DNA of 64,000 nt from Cunninghamia lanceolata (taxonomy: Eukaryota; Streptophyta; Pinopsida; Cupressales; Cupressaceae): NCBI GenBank assembly GCA_027924645.1, contig BSBN01001483.1, forward strand, positions 558,001 to 622,000, read 5' to 3'. Position 1 is the stretch's first letter, and each line of letters begins with the position of its first letter. Position numbers and translations under genes: made by a program. Shown piece by piece: positions 46,201 through 55,445 of the stretch. The notes beneath the pieces were generated by a model. The model made no database searches, had not been told where the DNA came from, and saw only the letters and a list, made by a program, of their open reading frames with translations.

Positions 46201-48088
46201 ACTTCGTCAGGTCACTTCCTTTATCCTCATCAGACAATTCATAATCTGGTTCCATGAAGCAATCACTCCCTGGGGTCATCTTTTCTTTCATTTCATTATT
46301 TACTTGGAGAGAGACTAAAATTTCCTCCGTTTTCGAGACAGGATCCTCATCATGATCTGTCGGTTCTTCAGTTCCTACAAAAGACGGAAAAGAGTTATTA
46401 TTGTCATCATCATCAAATGTAACATTTACCTCGGAATATGATGATGATGCCCCGCTGTATGTTTGTTCTAGCATCATCATCTCTAAGCATGTTTCACATG
46501 TCTTCTCTGAATGTGCTTCGTCGTGTAACCTGCACCATCCGTCAATCAAAATATCATTAGCCGGTATATTTAGCAATTGACAACGTTTTACCTGTCTAGA
46601 CAGATGTATCTCAAAATCTCTGAAGTGATCTATTTCATTCTCATTATCGGGATAATTATCAGTTTCTATGACTGGCATGTCCTCCTGATCATCATCATCA
46701 TGATGATGATGCAGCTTAAGCATCATGATCTCTTCTATTTTGACGGTCTGCGGCCTGATGCAATAAACTCCAGGTTCTACGTTTACGTACATGATCTCAT
46801 TTGTTCTGTTATATTCAGTTATCATAGGTTTCATTCTGGGTTCAGCATCAATCCTGATCTGATTAGGTATACCCTTCCATGGTAACCACATGTGGCTAAA
46901 ATTTGTGGACATATATCCATTAAGAGTTTTAGACCAATCGCGGCTAAGCAACATCTCGTACGTATCAGGTATGTCAACTACTTGAATATCAATATAATAC
47001 TGGATCCTAGGATCAGATGCTAGCTGCATGTGGATATGAGTTAATTCACCTACTACACTTACTTCTGTTTTGTCCAACTGTGTGACTTTCTTTAAGGATT
47101 TAGCAGGATGTAGTCCTAAGGCATTGCATATTGACAAGGGCATAACATTCGTTGAGGCTCCCGAATCTACCAGACAGTTGTGCAGGTTCTTACTGAACAT
47201 TCTTATGGTAAGGAGGAACGGAGGTGACTCAGTTTTATCCCTATACAAGATCATGTGGGAGGTTTCCACAGCTTGGACTGTAGCTGACACTTTAGGCTTG
47301 GTAATATTATCCTTAACAGCATGATCCTTGCTACTAGATTGGTTCGAAAAATGGCTATCCTCTTTGGGGGCAGGATCATCTAAGGACTTCATGAATGACC
47401 TTTTGATGGCAGGGGTTTTCAGTAACTCAGATAGGGACAGGCTGATCTTAATTTTCTTCATTTCATCAGTGAGATAGCTGACCAACTTGTCAGATTCATG
47501 AGGTGTGTTCACAATCTTTGATACTGTGTTTTGAGGTGACAAGTACTGAGCATTCACCTTAGGGAACCCTGGGTTATTGCTAGCCTTAGGATCAGGAGGT
47601 GTATTGAATTTGTTTGGAGGTAGACATGATGTCAATGGACCAGCAGGTCTGTTGGCATTGCTCCTCAAGTTATAATTGTGCTTACCAGGATATTGCTGCT
47701 GATATGCATGTACTTCTTCATGTTCCCTTGCAGGCTCATTTTCATCTTCAAAGGGGAAAACATAGTTTGTTTCAAAAGCTAAGGCCGATTCTTCACATGC
47801 CTGGTTACAATTCTGACGAGGTTCATTTGTGTAGGCTTCTAGCACAAAAGCTGAGTCGTATCCACAAGGAACAATCTCATTTCCTTCTGCATGAGGTGGA
47901 TTTCCAGAAGTGTTAGACACTTCAGTCTGAAAGATGCTAGCAGCAATTCTAAATTGTGGACAGTCCAACTCTGCATATGCATTAGTATTGTGGATCCTAC
48001 ACCAATTAGTAAGAGCTGCCTCAGCAAGATTGACTCTAGTAGTCTGTTTGGCTTCACTAGGAGGCTGATTATCTAGGGGTGATGGCAA
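43286..48088 (-). CDS. Giant element pol: protease, extra RNase H, RT, RNase H, integrase zinc finger
   Basis: 1,600 open codons that continue the gag frame; the first codon here follows a TAG, so it is not a true start. Order by residue: WCRxH zinc-like motifs (about 29, 519 and 655); protease LVDSGAST at about 306-313; plant/archaeal-type RNase H at 746-875 with FDGS, AEYEAL, GDSELV and HRADALA giving a full D-E-D-D set; RT at about 1060-1270 with YMDD at 1196; classical RNase H at about 1330-1450 whose first Asp is missing (FYIYSFASEHTS); integrase zinc-binding region ending CCHVCQ at about 1585. The extra RNase H before the RT is unusual; Tat/Ogre elements as I know them place it after. 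Confidence 0.93.
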   Translation of the reverse strand: MPSPLDNQPPSEAKQTTRVNLAEAALTNWCRIHNTNAYAELDCPQFRIAASIFQTEVSNTSGNPPHAEGNEIVPCGYDSAFVLEAYTNEPRQNCNQACEESALAFETNYVFPFEDENEPAREHEEVHAYQQQYPGKHNYNLRSNANRPAGPLTSCLPPNKFNTPPDPKASNNPGFPKVNAQYLSPQNTVSKIVNTPHESDKLVSYLTDEMKKIKISLSLSELLKTPAIKRSFMKSLDDPAPKEDSHFSNQSSSKDHAVKDNITKPKVSATVQAVETSHMILYRDKTESPPFLLTIRMFSKNLHNCLVDSGASTNVMPLSICNALGLHPAKSLKKVTQLDKTEVSVVGELTHIHMQLASDPRIQYYIDIQVVDIPDTYEMLLSRDWSKTLNGYMSTNFSHMWLPWKGIPNQIRIDAEPRMKPMITEYNRTNEIMYVNVEPGVYCIRPQTVKIEEIMMLKLHHHHDDDDQEDMPVIETDNYPDNENEIDHFRDFEIHLSRQVKRCQLLNIPANDILIDGWCRLHDEAHSEKTCETCLEMMMLEQTYSGASSSYSEVNVTFDDDDNNNSFPSFVGTEEPTDHDEDPVSKTEEILVSLQVNNEMKEKMTPGSDCFMEPDYELSDEDKGSDLTKFEEFLEKEIEKVIRQHKSPREVLIKNWCRLHEAPHSETTCSLCLHILKKHAAADSENHPPAEKKEKIEKPSGSQEKGKKKLKDDDVPKIKWISGEAATRAAKGKESSAKCPVEDKPWILRFDGSKSKQGAGVGIDLIDPTGKSYLAAYRLQFPCTNNVAEYEALIHGMLLAHKKKVKILHVFGDSELVVKQVRGIYSCNYRKLSNYKHRVWDLMEDFDAFNITHVPREQNHRADALAQAASILEPLSISGLKRFSVELVLVPSIPDNVTNLQVFDDDQHILNFISNRDIFEAQIIDENGMEDHVWEEDEILELPSNRIPKGMIELERAFDLDNMLKHKDLPKADGGQYSQVNIGQADDKKNVLLGKVYTLEELEGITQALKDYIHVIAWTYDELKTYDTFVITHSIPLKPDAKPFRQKQRPVNALLEPIILEEVKKLLNARIIFPVRHSTWVANLVPVRKKNGDIRLCVDFKNLNKASEKDNYPLPSLDEVLQIVNGAKMMSFLDGFSGYNQVMVDKIDKLKTTFTTKWGIFAYRRMPFGLINAGATFQRAMDIAFRGLIGKCIVIYMDDLTVFSKERRNHVADLRSVLKKHEEYGISLNPKKCIFGVTTGKLLGHLITEDGIIIDPDRVESIMKLQLPGSKKELKSYFGKINFVRKFITGFAEIVRPLNAMLKKDAQIEWTPEAQTAFEDIKKAISDAPVLVSPDYTKDFYIYSFASEHTSAAVLTQRNKEKEKKPIAFMSCPFRDAELRYVDVERQALALVRAVKKFRHYILRSKVIAVVPDTVVKMLLMQSEPGEKRAKWITVLQEYDMEITPMKLLRGQALSQMISEIDPNITSQQYVINEKDNKEWYSNIRHILITGRCPSRMQASQRRALKIRSQKYMMKGGTLFKKNYEGIYLRCLEKPEASRVLAELHDKFGTAHGSALATTHAILRAGYYWPTIFKDTADHVKCCHVCQVAANREKYAAQPL

Positions 48089-48112
48089 TGAACCATTATT
48101 TGGCCTGGAATT

Positions 48113-48523
48113 CTATACTCTGGGATGTCTAGGTGGATTATTGTTATTTCCACCATTATTGTTGAAATTATTGTTGTTATATCCTCTATCAGGATAATTT
48201 GGTCTGTCATTGGAATAATTTCTGTTCTGACTGGACTGGGAATAAAAACCCTGATTTCTCAAGTGTGTCACTTCTGTGGTGAGTTTTCTTAATTGAGCAG
48301 AAATTTCTTTGATTTCCTCCTTTTCTGCTTGAGCTTTGGCCACTACATTTTTAGTCTGAGGCCTGAAGAAAGAGGATCCATGGTTATTATTGGATAGATC
48401 AGCACCCTGAGGTATCTGGGCTTGTGTAGGGTATTGTGGCACTTGGCTATTTCCATTAGGAGGGGGCATGATGCTTAGTGGAGGTATTTGCAAAGGGGCA
48501 GGCATGACTGCTGGAGGTATCAC
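48113..48523 (-). CDS. Giant element gag, C-terminal part
   Basis: 136 open codons in the same frame as gag upstream and pol downstream, bounded by TAG stops at about 48551 and 48113. Pro/Gln-rich, then a charged stretch (KAQAEKEEIKEISAQLRKL) and an Asn-rich tail (GYNNNNFNNNGGNNNNPP), probably a flexible nucleic-acid-binding end of gag. The stops replace codons expected to be Gln (YSL-stop-YPAQ and HPRV-stop-NSRP). Confidence 0.85.
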   Translation of the reverse strand: MIPPAVMPAPLQIPPLSIMPPPNGNSQVPQYPTQAQIPQGADLSNNNHGSSFFRPQTKNVVAKAQAEKEEIKEISAQLRKLTTEVTHLRNQGFYSQSSQNRNYSNDRPNYPDRGYNNNNFNNNGGNNNNPPRHPRV

Positions 48524-48649
48524 TGTTCCATTAGGATACTGCGCAGGATACTACAGAGAATATGTTGCAGGATATGATGTGGGATATTGTGAATGCATGC
48601 CAGGCAAGGTAGGAAACACTATGTTTGGAGTAGGAGCAGGTATCAACTG

Positions 48650-49480
48650 CTAATTCACTTTGATAGCTTCTTGAAAAGCTCCTGTCAATGTAGTGATCTC
48701 AGGATGTGTTCTCCTGATGAACATGGAAGTTAATGGATCCAGAGCTAAATAATAGATACTCTGGGTAGAGGCATTAGATACTACATATGGGGCAACTAAC
48801 TTGGACAACATTTTCTGAAACCTAGCATTGAAATTGGCAATAGGTTCATGTTCAAATCTTTTAATCGTGGCAAACATATGGTAATTCATAGATGGATCAA
48901 TAGGGACTTTGAATCTGTCAAGAAAGGCTTTCTCTAAGACATCCCATGAACCAACAGAGGCTTGGCCAAGACTAATGAACCAATTATAAGCATCTTCCCT
49001 TAAGGAAAAAGGAAATAACCTACACACTACATCTTGATGTTCTATTCTGACTCTGTAGCAAGCTTCCTTAAATGTCCTGATATGATCATCAGCATCTTGA
49101 TAAGGATGATATTTTAGACACAGTTTGTCCAGATTCTTTGGTAGCTCATAATATGCATTAAAGGTCAAAGGTGACTCTACTGCAAAGAAAGACATTGCAA
49201 CCAGAGGAGGTTGAGCTGATGTTGCAGCTGGCTGGGGTTGAACCAAAGGTAATCCCTGAGGCTGAACAGGAGGTGTTACAGATATCCCGGAAGGTACTTG
49301 TAAACCAACGGGAGTTATAGGAGGAGGTTCTGGTGAAGCTCCTGATGCACTAGACCCTGGAGTATGATGAATGTCTACAGTTCTAGGTCTAAAACCTCTA
49401 ACAGGTAGTTCCTCGAAGATTCCACTAGATCTAGACCTGGTATTTATCCTGTGAGCTAGGATTTCACAATTTTGTGGCAA
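48650..49480 (-). CDS. Giant element gag, capsid part
   Basis: 276 codons. The retrotransposon gag domain is clear: KYHPYQDADDHIRTFKEACY, then FPFSLREDAYNWFISLG, VLEKAFLDRFKVPID and FNARFQKMLSKL. The frame is open about 11 codons further upstream but has no ATG before VAMSFFAVE, about 100 residues in. The original start is therefore either lost, internal, or provided by splicing. It stops at a TAG (48650-48652), most likely a former CAG. Confidence 0.88.
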   Translation of the reverse strand: MPQNCEILAHRINTRSRSSGIFEELPVRGFRPRTVDIHHTPGSSASGASPEPPPITPVGLQVPSGISVTPPVQPQGLPLVQPQPAATSAQPPLVAMSFFAVESPLTFNAYYELPKNLDKLCLKYHPYQDADDHIRTFKEACYRVRIEHQDVVCRLFPFSLREDAYNWFISLGQASVGSWDVLEKAFLDRFKVPIDPSMNYHMFATIKRFEHEPIANFNARFQKMLSKLVAPYVVSNASTQSIYYLALDPLTSMFIRRTHPEITTLTGAFQEAIKVN

Positions 49481-49896
49481 ATTGGCTGAAACTTTACAAA
49501 TATTGGCTGGATTTCACCGGATGAAGTGATATTTGCAGTCAGATGGCTAATCAAACTGGATTTTTATGAAATATTTGTGAAGAGACTGCAAGTATGACAG
49601 GATATTTAGGGTATAATGACCCTAGCACGAGATCTCAAGTATCTAAAGCTTAAACTCTTCAAAGTCCGAACAGATTTACGAATCTTTGGCCAATATTAGT
49701 GAATTCAGAATGGTCTACTGTAAAGCTTGCAATATTTATGTAAGATCTGGAATTCTTCACATGAAATGAGCATATATGAGCTTCTTACAGTAAATATTGA
49801 CGTAATATTTGAAATTCACAAACGATCTGAGGTTACCTTACTCTCTGCATCATAGAACCTGAAAATAATGATGATGAGCGTATTATTCTAGACCAA
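49481..49896 (-). other. Leader between PBS and gag of the giant element
   Basis: About 416 bp with no open frame of note, normal for a leader with packaging signals. Ogre-type elements have an extra ORF in this position; here that gene is absent and the LTR carries an ORF instead. Confidence 0.7.
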
Positions 49897-49914
49897 GCCC
49901 TCCTTCTAGCGCCA
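49897..49914 (-). other. Primer-binding site of the giant element
   Basis: The minus strand reads TGGCGCTAGAAGGAGGGC, starting 5 bp from the LTR end, complementary to a tRNA 3' end terminating in CCA. It differs from the initiator Met type used by the other elements in this window. The tRNA species was not assigned. Confidence 0.7.
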
Positions 49915-50901
49915 ATTTATGTTGGTCATGATGTTATTCATAAACTAGCATAGAATTAAAGTACACATTAACCTTTATTCATCTTGAAAGATACTGCGAA
50001 TTCAAGAAATTCGGGATCCCAAGTCTCCGGTGATTAGGTCTTAATTGTCTGACGTTACTCAGAGGTTAATGTGAGTTGCTGTTTCCATTTTGGGGCCTTA
50101 CGTGAAATTGTGCCATCATCATGATGTTCCTGCAAAAATTCTTTATAGAGAAGTCATATTATGCAGTTATTAGATGAAAAGATGTAGAAATAGCTCAATC
50201 TTTGCATGATATTTTCAATTGTGCATGCCTTTTATTCAAATATGCTGAATATTTGCGATTACCTATGAGATGTCTGCATATTTGCATTATTTTCTTGAGA
50301 TTATCAATTATTTGCAATTGTGGTAGTGAAATGTTTTGAAATTGAAAGAAATTAAAGGAATACTACAATTTAAAGTTGAATCTTCAGCTATTGATCCACA
50401 TACATACTAGATATTGTCATGATGAGAAGAGATCAAACCATATGTTCACCAGGATGTTCCACAGCTAGATACAGTTGATGCAAACTTCAGAGGATGATGA
50501 ATGAAAATAATACATGCAACATGATGAGCACTCCAAGGGATACAGCAAATCAAAGCACATATCCAGAATTCAGACACAGATTACTCAAGATTTACGAAGA
50601 TGTGTAATCGAGATACTCTTCTCTTTCATTAAGTATGCAAAAGACATGTACATATGCAATAACTTTGAAATAAGCCCTGAATATTTCAGCAAACAGATTT
50701 CAATTAAGTTTCTGAATGTTTCAACAAGGCATTCCACCACCTTTTATAGAATAAGGTGAGGAATCTATTACAAAAGATCTATGATCTAGATTCATCAATA
50801 CATATCTACGGTCCTGATTCATTTGATTTTGTAAATCTTTACAAAAATGGCACAAGTTGCCAGCTGGCAACTATCTATACTACTTATGTTAGTATCCCCC
50901 T

Positions 50902-51672
50902 TCATGATGTATCTTCATCATGCTCTTCAGCTGATTCATGCGGGTCATCATCATGTGCCTCACTTTCTGAACTTTCACTATCCTGATGATGACGCGGCTG
51001 CATATGGGGCTGCATACTATTGCGGACCTGCTCGTATGAATGCACAACTTGATCTATCCCTCCGCCATCTTGAGTCTTTGCCTTTACAATGGCATGCTTA
51101 TGTGCTTCATATTTATCTCTGCTGTTGTCCAGCTCATTTTTCCTGTCCTGCAGTGTTTCTTTATATTTCTCCATCTGAACCTTGATCCTCATTATTTTGT
51201 CTATCAATTCCTCTGTCAAAGGGACAGGTGGACCATCTGTCTCTGCTTGGAAGTTGCTGTGTACAGCTTTGATGGTGGACTCTTCATCCTGATTCTTTAT
51301 TTTTCCTTCCACCTTACCTTCCAAAGCCTCCAGTATCACTGCCTCTTCAGCCATTAAATCTCGCAGCCTCATGCTGACATCCCTCAGCTTATTATTACAC
51401 CTTTTGAGGACTGCGCACTCAAACTGAGTGTCCTTATACCAAATATCAATTAATAATGCTGTATTATTATTTAGTACCTGCTTACTGATAAGCAGTTGTG
51501 GATTTATGTTTCTTATTTCCCCTAACAGGGTCAGGACTCTCTCCAGCTTGTAGGACCTCTTTCCGGTCTGCATCTGCAATCTATCCACTTTGGCCTTAGA
51601 GTCACTTAGGGTGCTCCACCTCTTCAAGGAGGCCTTCATTATTTCTATAGCGTCATCCAATGTGGATGACAT
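50902..51672 (-). CDS. LTR ORF of the 5' LTR, coiled-coil C-terminus
   Basis: 256 open codons following a TAG at 51673-51675 (the partner LTR keeps TGG). Long heptad-rich stretches (KVDRLQMQTGKRSYKLERVL, LIDKIMRIKVQMEKYKETLQ, KNELDNSRDKYEAHKHAIVK) predict coiled coils and hence oligomerisation. It ends in a His/Asp/Glu/Ser-rich acidic tail (SESSESEAHDDDPHESAEEH). No enzyme motif. The tail is deleted in the 3' LTR copy. Confidence 0.78.
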   Translation of the reverse strand: MSSTLDDAIEIMKASLKRWSTLSDSKAKVDRLQMQTGKRSYKLERVLTLLGEIRNINPQLLISKQVLNNNTALLIDIWYKDTQFECAVLKRCNNKLRDVSMRLRDLMAEEAVILEALEGKVEGKIKNQDEESTIKAVHSNFQAETDGPPVPLTEELIDKIMRIKVQMEKYKETLQDRKNELDNSRDKYEAHKHAIVKAKTQDGGGIDQVVHSYEQVRNSMQPHMQPRHHQDSESSESEAHDDDPHESAEEHDEDTS

Positions 51673-52365
51673 CTATTTCCTTATTACGGACGCCTCATGC
51701 TTCATGATGTCCAATTTATTTACCTCCTCCTGAGAAATGGCAGTCAATGGGACTGCATGTTCAGTTGCGGTATCATCAGGATTGGTCAGCCCTTTGATAT
51801 AGGCGTGCAATTGAGCAATGTGCTCTTTATGTTGCTTATTTTTCTCCTTCTCTCTCTTCACTTTCTGAATTAGAGAGTCAATAATATCTTTGCCCTCCTG
51901 ACCTTCTTGGTCTTCATTGGCAAAGCCCAAATCTACTGTACTAATCTGAAATTCATCGACGGTGATTTTACCTTTTTCCTTCTCCACCGCAGGTATGGCA
52001 ATTTGCGCGGTCCTTCTCCCTGTTGCCGGATCTCTCTTGATGGCTGAAGTCATTCTGGCCTTCCTCCTTGGCTTCATTATATCCGCAGAAAACAGGGTGG
52101 AGATGTTGAATTCCTGAATTTCAATTTCCTCCTCAGCACTTACCTCTTTTTCCAACCACGGAGGCACCTGATCATGTTTCTCAACATCATCCTGATGTTC
52201 CCCTATATCTCCCATTTCTGTCAACAAATGTTGTGGAGATGGTGACTTCCTCAGTTCTTCTTCTTGATGTTCCTTTTTGTGGTTGATCTTGTAGTACCTC
52301 CTCCTATTGAGGGATTTCCTTCTCCAGAGGAGCATCTTCATGCTGAGGGGAACCTTGTGGTGCAT
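51673..52365 (-). CDS. LTR ORF of the 5' LTR, post-frameshift segment
   Basis: 230 codons in the +1 frame relative to the upstream 611-codon segment. The partner LTR reads through in one frame (CCACAAAAGG), whereas this copy has one extra A (CCACAAAAAGG near 52275), so the frameshift is a private one-base insertion. It includes VPPWLEKEVSAEEEIEIQEF and a Lys/Glu-rich helix (IQKVKREKEKNKQHKEHIAQ). Only the part after the extra A is ancestral coding sequence. Confidence 0.72.
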   Translation of the reverse strand: MHHKVPLSMKMLLWRRKSLNRRRYYKINHKKEHQEEELRKSPSPQHLLTEMGDIGEHQDDVEKHDQVPPWLEKEVSAEEEIEIQEFNISTLFSADIMKPRRKARMTSAIKRDPATGRRTAQIAIPAVEKEKGKITVDEFQISTVDLGFANEDQEGQEGKDIIDSLIQKVKREKEKNKQHKEHIAQLHAYIKGLTNPDDTATEHAVPLTAISQEEVNKLDIMKHEASVIRK

Positions 52366-54139
52366 CTATGTGCTGTGGGGAACCCTGTGGCGTAGCTATG
52401 TGTTGATCATGATGATCATGACCCGCCTCTGCCATTATTTCATTTGTTCCCACTTCTTCTTCTTCTTGTGGTTTATCCACTACACCAGATATTGGGGACT
52501 CTGCCTGATGTGGTGGAGATTGCTCTGCAGCTACTACTTCTTCTGAGCCTGCACCACCCACCTCTTGTCCTTTGGCAGCTAGGTCCTCTAATGTTTCTTT
52601 TTCACCAGCCCTCGCCTCCTGAACCTCTACTATAGCAGGTTCCTTCGTTGTATCCTGTGGACTTTGTTGGCCGGTTTCAAGAGCATGGCCTTCTATCTCT
52701 GCCATCTCCATCTCTTCTGTTAGGTGACCCTTATCAGGTGATCCTGCTGGCTGTTCAGGACTTGCATCCTGCTTCTCTGTCAGATCCACCACTACAAGAC
52801 TGGTCACCTCTGTGATTAATGTGTCTAGCCCTATTTCCTGAGCTATTTGCTCTGGGCTCTTTTCTTGCTCCTCTTCTGCTTGTTTCATCTCCTCAAGCAC
52901 TGTTTGAACCGTTGGAGGCTTGTGAGGAGTCACACTTACATCAGTAGCAAGTGTTTCCATTTCTTGTGCAGCCACATCCTGCACCACCTCATCATCAGAC
53001 AAGTTTATTGTCTCGTCTAGCGAGACATGCCCTTCTGCTTGTGTCTGGGAGGTCTCTTTCAACTGCTCCTCAGCAAGTTGAGTTTTGAACTTGACAATGG
53101 TAGGAAGTGGAACATTGTGTTGCAGTTCCTTGTGCACTTCACTACCCTCCCCTTGTGATGAAGTAAGGGGTTGGCTTATTCCACCTCTCATGGAGGTCCT
53201 TTGTTTCTTTGGTGGGGAAGACACCATCACCTGCGGAGCTCTCCTCTTCCTTCTTATTATCAACGGAGTCTCCTCCTCCTCCGGCTCTTCTTCTATGAGG
53301 GTGCCTTCTACCCCTGGTTGTTTAGAAGACTGACCCACCTCTTGGGTCTCAATGATTCTAGCCTCTGCTGTCTTACTTTTCTTGGGCCTGTCCTTTTCTG
53401 GAGGGGATGCTGATTCAGATCCTGACCCTATGGCCTGCTCAGCTGTAAACACTGCTCTTTCAATTATAATCCCCTTTGGTCCCTGCTCCACCTTCTTGCC
53501 CTTCGGGGGTCTTTTACTCTGCTGTTGTGGTGGAGGGACCCTATCTCCCTTGGTCTTCCTTTTCTCCAGTAGGAAGTCATCATATTCATCTGCGGGGATA
53601 TCCTGCCACTTTTTCTTGTTGTCCACCGTGATGGCAACACCCTTCTTCTTCAATGCCTCTACTTGTTCATCAACCCAAGCTTGGGTTAGGCGTAGGGTCC
53701 TGGCAATGAACGGGTCTAAGGATATATCCTCCTGCATAGTGAGGTCAGGTGCAGAGATGGTGTCGTTATATATCTTTTTCTCCTCATACTCATCTGCCAT
53801 CGTCCTGCCATCATCGTTCTTTAATTGCTGAGGCAGGGAGATGCAATCAAACGTTCTGACTTGGTTCAGAGTTAACCTCTGATACCTCCTCCTCCTGGCT
53901 TCTGCCTCATCCTTGCAGTCAGCCCAAAAATCCTCTAGGTGCCTCTGGTGAACAGGCTTTCCTAGCACCTTCTGTATTCTGCCGTAAGGATCATATGGTC
54001 TAGTTATTGGAAAGGGTTGCAAGTTCATCTTATTCAGGGTGACCATCACCTTCTTGATGTTATCAGAGTCAGGGCACATATAATTGCCAATGCTGACTGG
54101 GAACAAAATTGGTGGCAGCTTCTTGGCATCCTTGTACAT
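52304..54139 (-). CDS. LTR ORF of the 5' LTR, middle segment
   Basis: 611 open codons in the same frame as the N-terminal segment, from which a single TAG (54140-54142; CAG in the partner) separates it. It begins MYKDAKKLPPILFPVSIGNY, the end of the globular domain, then RHLEDFWADC...EARRRRYQRL. After that come about 450 residues of low complexity: Glu/Gln/Pro-rich with basic clusters (KRPPKGKK, IIRRKRRAPQ, PPKKQR) that resemble nuclear localisation signals. It ends at TAG 52304-52306, where the partner has CAG. Confidence 0.78.
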   Translation of the reverse strand: MYKDAKKLPPILFPVSIGNYMCPDSDNIKKVMVTLNKMNLQPFPITRPYDPYGRIQKVLGKPVHQRHLEDFWADCKDEAEARRRRYQRLTLNQVRTFDCISLPQQLKNDDGRTMADEYEEKKIYNDTISAPDLTMQEDISLDPFIARTLRLTQAWVDEQVEALKKKGVAITVDNKKKWQDIPADEYDDFLLEKRKTKGDRVPPPQQQSKRPPKGKKVEQGPKGIIIERAVFTAEQAIGSGSESASPPEKDRPKKSKTAEARIIETQEVGQSSKQPGVEGTLIEEEPEEEETPLIIRRKRRAPQVMVSSPPKKQRTSMRGGISQPLTSSQGEGSEVHKELQHNVPLPTIVKFKTQLAEEQLKETSQTQAEGHVSLDETINLSDDEVVQDVAAQEMETLATDVSVTPHKPPTVQTVLEEMKQAEEEQEKSPEQIAQEIGLDTLITEVTSLVVVDLTEKQDASPEQPAGSPDKGHLTEEMEMAEIEGHALETGQQSPQDTTKEPAIVEVQEARAGEKETLEDLAAKGQEVGGAGSEEVVAAEQSPPHQAESPISGVVDKPQEEEEVGTNEIMAEAGHDHHDQHIATPQGSPQHIDAPQGSPQHEDAPLEKEIPQ

Positions 54140-55237
54140 CTAGATCATGGTGGAGCCCTGCCTGATGAATTCCATTAATACCACAGCGTCTGTAGGATAC
54201 CATGGCAGCATCAGGGGATGTCCCTCGAAACCTTCAACCCTGATGTAGGAAAAGGTTGCGAATTGTATGTACCAGGCCCCATGCCTGTAGACTGCCTCTT
54301 GAGCTTCCAAGCTCAATCTTTTTGTTCTGTCTTCTTCCATGGTCCTTACCAGATGCATAGAGAATGCATCATTGACCAGTTTGTAATCTTTTAAGTAGTT
54401 GGTTCTTTGCAGCTGAGGATGATGATCCCAGATATATGCCGCATTTGTGCCTGTGAGCTTCCCATCTGTAACTAAGGCATCAAAAGTGCCTCTATATGCA
54501 CAAGAATAGACAATATACGAGGACGTGAAAAAAGTACAATTTGAACCTCCCAGGTTCATCAGTTGCTCATGTAGAGCATCACTTATAATTTGCCCCCACA
54601 GTGGCTTGGTGTCTGAATACAGACACATCATTATTATCCCGTACATCCAGTCTCTGAAACTACCAGTATCAGGTTGGCTAGTAACTCTGTTTAGGAGTGC
54701 GATCATGTACTGATACTCCTCATTGAAATCATATTTGAACAGGTGCACAGAAAGCTTGGCGGCTGCGTTATAGGTGCTATTTTCAGCCCGCCACGGGTAC
54801 ATGTTCTTCCTGGCTGATTTCTTATTGGATTCATACTCCCTCTCAGACTTCTTCAAGTCCACACTTTTGACCTTACTTCCCAGTAGCAATCCGAATGTCT
54901 GGGAGAGACCTTTGATGGAGAGGTCTGCATATACCCTCCCATGCTTCACTACCTGCCTAGTTTGAGGGTTGTAATTCCAGGCGCACTCAATGATGAGCTC
55001 CAGAGATTCCATGGAGTAGGGAAAACTAGTGGCATTCCACAATCCAGATATGAACACTACATCCAGCACAGGACTCTTGTCATGCCCATTGTTTAGCTTG
55101 GCTGACCAGGCTTCCAAATTAGTGCTTCCCTGATGGGTGTCTGTGATTGCTCCGTATTTAAACAGGACCCCCCTCTGAGTAGAAAACATGGGCTTGCTGA
55201 ACTCTTCCTGACATTTGACTAATCGCTTCTCAGCCAT
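54140..55237 (-). CDS. LTR ORF of the 5' LTR, N-terminal globular domain
   Basis: ATG at 55235-55237 (MAEKRLVKCQEEFSK). The 365 open codons encode a soluble globular region with many aromatic and Trp residues (AWSAKLNNGHDKS, KNMYPWRAENSTYN, GSFRDWMYGIIMMCLYS, IRVEGFEGHPLMLP). The last motif also occurs in the solo-LTR protein (IRVYGFEDAPFILP), which supports homology. No known enzymatic or DNA-binding motif was recognised. Extra ORFs of unknown function are known in Ogre-like elements, but there they lie outside the LTR. Confidence 0.8.
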   Translation of the reverse strand: MAEKRLVKCQEEFSKPMFSTQRGVLFKYGAITDTHQGSTNLEAWSAKLNNGHDKSPVLDVVFISGLWNATSFPYSMESLELIIECAWNYNPQTRQVVKHGRVYADLSIKGLSQTFGLLLGSKVKSVDLKKSEREYESNKKSARKNMYPWRAENSTYNAAAKLSVHLFKYDFNEEYQYMIALLNRVTSQPDTGSFRDWMYGIIMMCLYSDTKPLWGQIISDALHEQLMNLGGSNCTFFTSSYIVYSCAYRGTFDALVTDGKLTGTNAAYIWDHHPQLQRTNYLKDYKLVNDAFSMHLVRTMEEDRTKRLSLEAQEAVYRHGAWYIQFATFSYIRVEGFEGHPLMLPWYPTDAVVLMEFIRQGSTMI

Positions 55238-55415
55238 GAGTGCCTGCAATTAATGAGAATCCTATCTCACAACAAGGTACATATATGCATGCATATTACA
55301 GTCAAATTTATAAATCATTATGCCTACCGCATGAATTCCAATCATTACTTGACCATACAGGTGCATAAACCAGAACTTACATCATCGCACTAGAATAGAA
55401 ACAATATGATGAGGG

Positions 55416-55421
55416 TTTATT
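55416..55421 (-). terminator. Possible LTR polyadenylation signal AATAAA
   Basis: The minus strand reads AATAAA, 25 bp after the TATA box and about 180 bp before the LTR ORF ATG. If it is the LTR signal, the R region is short and ends before the ORF. Also present in the 3' LTR copy (GTGAATAAACC). Confidence 0.4.
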
Positions 55422-55445
55422 CACTTACCTAGTTGTGTAGATTTC

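Noticed and set aside
53085..53831. Long plus-strand frames (82, 80 and 159 codons) inside the 5' LTR
   Set aside because: They are antisense shadows of the LTR gene's low-complexity Glu/Pro-rich region.
55244..55428. Possible 185-bp intron (AG/GTAAGT donor and TTGCAG/GC acceptor) just before the LTR ORF ATG
   Set aside because: The splice signals look good and are conserved in both LTRs, but the donor lies only about 20-25 bp after the TATA box, at or before the expected start of transcription. It would need an upstream start site.
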